NCBI GenBank assembly: GCA_049303315.1
Contig: JBAQMZ010000042.1
Coordinates: forward strand, 1-24,403
DNA: 24,403 nt
From: Methanoperedens sp049303315
Lineage (GTDB): Archaea > Halobacteriota > Methanosarcinia > Methanosarcinales > Methanoperedenaceae
Reading direction: 5' to 3'
The notes beneath the pieces were generated by a model. That model was given only the letters and a program-made list of their open reading frames with translations. It was not told the origin of the DNA and ran no database searches. This document shows, piece after piece, positions 22,473 to 24,403 of this stretch (positions are counted from its first letter, which is position 1; each line of letters opens with the position of its first letter). The position numbers and the translations under genes were made by a program.

Positions 22473-23273
22473 TCAGTTTTTTAGCGCGCTTGCAAGCATT
22501 ATAGCCCTTGTATAATGCCCCCCGACCCTTGAAGTATCGACGAACACCTTTTCCATCAATACGGGCGCGCCATGACCGTACCCGCCGCCCAGGAACACAA
22601 GCGTCCTGAAAATAAGATTCCCCGAAATCCCATCCGGCGCGATTATAAAATTAGCTTCAGCAATCGCATCTTCTATCAATATTGAATAATCCTTTGCGCT
22701 TATTCCCATCTCGCATACTCTTTTTGTTACAATCCCAGCCTCGGCAAGCGTCCTGTCCACTTTCTCATCCCTGCCTTTATCTTCAAATCGTCCGCCCGAG
22801 AGAATCCCTACTCTTGCTTCAATGCCAAAACGTCTGAAATGCTCGACACCCCGCTTTATTAACTCGACCTTATCCTCCACGGAATTTCCTTCATCAATGC
22901 CCACAGGCGCAAGGAAAAAAGGTCTCCCATCTGCCGTTTCCAGTAATGCGACCCTGTATAATTTCGTGAGGTTAAGTGATTTTTTCAGTTCCGAAAGAGT
23001 CTTTGTCGCGCTGAGAGTTCCCCTGACAGCGCCGTCAATCTCGCCTGAAACCAGCAATTCAACCAGTTTTTTTGGCGGTTCGGTTGAGTGGATTATCTCA
23101 AGTCTGGTGCCTGTTGCCTTAATCAGTTTTTCATCCCCGACAAGAACAACATCTGCATACTCGCTGGCTTCTTCTGCGCTCTTAATCAGTTTTTCAGAAA
23201 TCTTCCCTATCCCGAGTCCAATCCTTGCATGGTTCTTTCTTGCCTTTTTTTCTATATCAGAAAGGAGAGACAT
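22473..23273 (-). CDS. mtxX: MtxX / methanogenesis marker protein 4
   Basis: This 266-residue protein of the MtxX/Mmp4 family was once labelled a methyltransferase, but its fold is related to phosphate acetyl/butyryltransferases. Recognised segments are RIGLGIG near the start, DGAVRGTLSATKTL, FFLAPVGIDEG, VGILSGGRFEDKGRD and APDGISGNLIFRTLVFLGGG. Family members mark methanogens and methanotrophic archaea, which supports the host assignment; the reaction is not known. The start at 23273 (MSLLSDIEKK) is chosen over 23330 because it has AGAAGG upstream and leaves a 13-base gap after proC, whereas the longer form would overlap proC by 44 bases. Confidence 0.88.
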   Translation of the reverse strand: MSLLSDIEKKARKNHARIGLGIGKISEKLIKSAEEASEYADVVLVGDEKLIKATGTRLEIIHSTEPPKKLVELLVSGEIDGAVRGTLSATKTLSELKKSLNLTKLYRVALLETADGRPFFLAPVGIDEGNSVEDKVELIKRGVEHFRRFGIEARVGILSGGRFEDKGRDEKVDRTLAEAGIVTKRVCEMGISAKDYSILIEDAIAEANFIIAPDGISGNLIFRTLVFLGGGYGHGAPVLMEKVFVDTSRVGGHYTRAIMLASALKN

Positions 23274-23286
23274 CTTCTGCCTTCTT

Positions 23287-24114
23287 TCAGGTCTTCTTGC
23301 CAAGTTCTTTTGAACGTTCACATGCCGCAATTACTGCGTTCATCATTGCAACCCGGACGCCGCGTTCTTCCATTACCCGAAGACCCCTGATTGTTGTGCC
23401 GCCCGGTGATGTTACCATGTCTTTTAGCTCACCAGTATGACTGCCACCATCAAGCACCATTTTAGCTGCGCCAAGAACGGTCTGGGCTGCAAGTAATTTT
23501 GCAGTGTTCCTGTCAAGCCCCTCATGAACTCCGCCGTCTGCAAGCGCTTCGATTACCATGAAAATATAAGCCGGGCCGCTACCTGATAATCCCGTGACTG
23601 CGTCCATAAGATGCTCAGGCAGTATGACGCTTCGCCCTATGGCATTAAAAATCGTCTTCGCAATTTCAAGGTCGTCTTTCGATACCGCGCTTCCGGGGCT
23701 GATTGCCGATGCAGCCTCCCTGACAGTCGCGGCGATATTCGGCATGACCCTCACAACCTTCGTTCCGCGCGGCAGCTCATTTTCATAAGTCGCGATTGCT
23801 ACGCCCGCGGCAATTGATATAACCAGCTGGTTTTTTATGGAGAATTTTATCTCTTTTAGAAGAGCCGGAATCGTTTGCGGCTTGACCGCAATTATGAGAA
23901 TATCCGAATCTGTGACCGCAGAACAATTGTCCTTGCAGACACTTATTTTATACTGCTTTTCAAGCAACTCCAGCTTTGCTGAATCCATGTCGCTTGCGTA
24001 TATGTTTTCGGGAGGGACGAGTCTGGCATGAAGTATGCCTTTTATCAGGGCTTCGCCCATCTTCCCGGTGCCAATAAATCCGAGCTTTTTATTCTCGATG
24101 CCGATGGTTGTCAT
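23287..24114 (-). CDS. proC: Pyrroline-5-carboxylate reductase
   Basis: It reduces pyrroline-5-carboxylate to proline with NAD(P)H, the last step of proline synthesis. The 275-residue protein has the N-terminal dinucleotide site LGFIGTGKMG (11-20). The middle reads VVRVMPNIAA, and the dimer/active-site region SGSGPAYIFMVIEALADGGV is followed by TSPGGTT near the C-terminus, all typical of the family. It is the first gene of the minus-strand operon proC-mtxX-methyltransferase-metalloprotease. A TATA-like CTTTTTATC lies at 24140-24148, about 26-34 bases upstream, and no Shine-Dalgarno is evident, so the mRNA is probably leaderless. Confidence 0.96.
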   Translation of the reverse strand: MTTIGIENKKLGFIGTGKMGEALIKGILHARLVPPENIYASDMDSAKLELLEKQYKISVCKDNCSAVTDSDILIIAVKPQTIPALLKEIKFSIKNQLVISIAAGVAIATYENELPRGTKVVRVMPNIAATVREAASAISPGSAVSKDDLEIAKTIFNAIGRSVILPEHLMDAVTGLSGSGPAYIFMVIEALADGGVHEGLDRNTAKLLAAQTVLGAAKMVLDGGSHTGELKDMVTSPGGTTIRGLRVMEERGVRVAMMNAVIAACERSKELGKKT

Positions 24115-24139
24115 TAAAACTCTATAAAGTGGCGCAAGC

Positions 24140-24148
24140 GATAAAAAG
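24140..24148 (-). promoter_or_regulatory. TATA-like box for the proC operon
   Basis: The minus strand reads CTTTTTATC, centred about 30 bases before the ATG at 24114. Confidence 0.4.
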
Positions 24149-24175
24149 ATTGTTATGAGAAAGGATTAATCACCA

Positions 24176-24297
24176 CAAAGTCGGCTATGAACACAGTTCA
24201 TAGATAACAATGAAACAGCCTAAACAATGCGAACAGTTGGCGTAGAACACGGATTTACGCGGATGGTACGGATTAGCACAGATAAAAAAATCCGTGG
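24176..24297. repeat. Interspersed repeat, copy B
   Basis: It is nearly identical to 13601-13719 (core 24221-24297). It continues into further ACACGGAT/ATCCGTG-type sequence up to the window end, including ATCCGTGTCATCTGTGTTC at the right edge. That end is the inverted counterpart of GAACACGGATTTACGCGGAT at 24245-24264, so the whole may be one palindromic element with an insert. Confidence 0.8.
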
Positions 24298-24336
24298 ACA
24301 TCCGTCGAAAAAACTTTAAGAAAGTTTTATCAAAGA

Positions 24337-24357
24337 AGGGCATGCAAAGCATGCCCT
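24337..24357. repeat. Perfect hairpin inside the terminal repeat
   Basis: AGGGCATGC (24337-24345) and GCATGCCCT (24349-24357) pair perfectly across AAA. The hairpin sits between the two ACACGGAT/ATCCGTGT arms of the terminal repeat region. Confidence 0.7.
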
Positions 24358-24403
24358 ATACCGTGTAAACTGAGGTTTCAGTTTATCCGTGTCATCTGTG
24401 TTC

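Overview
The window looks like chromosomal DNA of a euryarchaeon of the methanogen / anaerobic methanotroph group (Methanosarcinales-like; a Candidatus Methanoperedens-type organism would fit, but this is inference). The evidence is FEN-1 with a PCNA-binding tail, archaeal type II glyceraldehyde-3-phosphate dehydrogenase, the methanogenesis-marker protein MtxX, the siroheme-route heme enzyme AhbC, and many starts that lack a Shine-Dalgarno site but have a TATA-like box about 25-30 bases upstream (leaderless transcription).

Layout. 1-984: the end of an unrecognised gene, then a 21-base tandem repeat that codes a heptapeptide repeat. 985-2594: a HEAT-repeat gene broken by a frameshift inside its repeats. 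2773-3702: malate dehydrogenase, with a 210-bp MITE-like element inserted at its stop codon (3711-3920). 4002-4665: a VapBC toxin-antitoxin pair. 4735-6053: a short TrmO-like protein followed by FEN-1, converging on a CooT/GAPDH operon read from the other strand (7275-6055). 7390-8235: a bactofilin-like protein. 8305-9034: a possible second toxin-antitoxin pair with an AbrB-type DNA-binding domain. 9322-9975: an AT-rich orphan gene behind a promoter packed with CACAT/ATGTG dyads. 10178-11339: an ACT-domain regulator and a flavodoxin. 11510-13568: a complete ruvC-ruvA-ruvB operon. 13950-15469: a HesB-like protein and ahbC. The rest is on the minus strand: a cytosolic HtrA-like protease (15482-16435), a three-gene ABC transporter block (20175-16509), BofA-family and DUF5658 membrane proteins (20576-20682), and an operon proC - mtxX - Trm5-like methyltransferase - M50-like metalloprotease (24114-21260).

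The most notable points are these. (1) An intact bacterial-type RuvABC branch-migration/resolution system sits in an archaeal genome, with an archaeal promoter. (2) A perfect TTCGTA-N4-TACGAA palindrome lies between the TATA box and start of ahbC. It has the form I recall for the binding box of the methanogen redox regulator MsvR, which would tie heme synthesis to redox stress. (3) A BofA-family protein lies near a small HELGH metalloprotease; in Bacillus, BofA restrains an intramembrane protease of this broad type. (4) There is a MITE-like element, and a related family of ACACGGAT/ATCCGTGT interspersed repeats in at least three other places, including the right edge of the window.

No tRNA, rRNA, CRISPR array or intact insertion sequence was seen.
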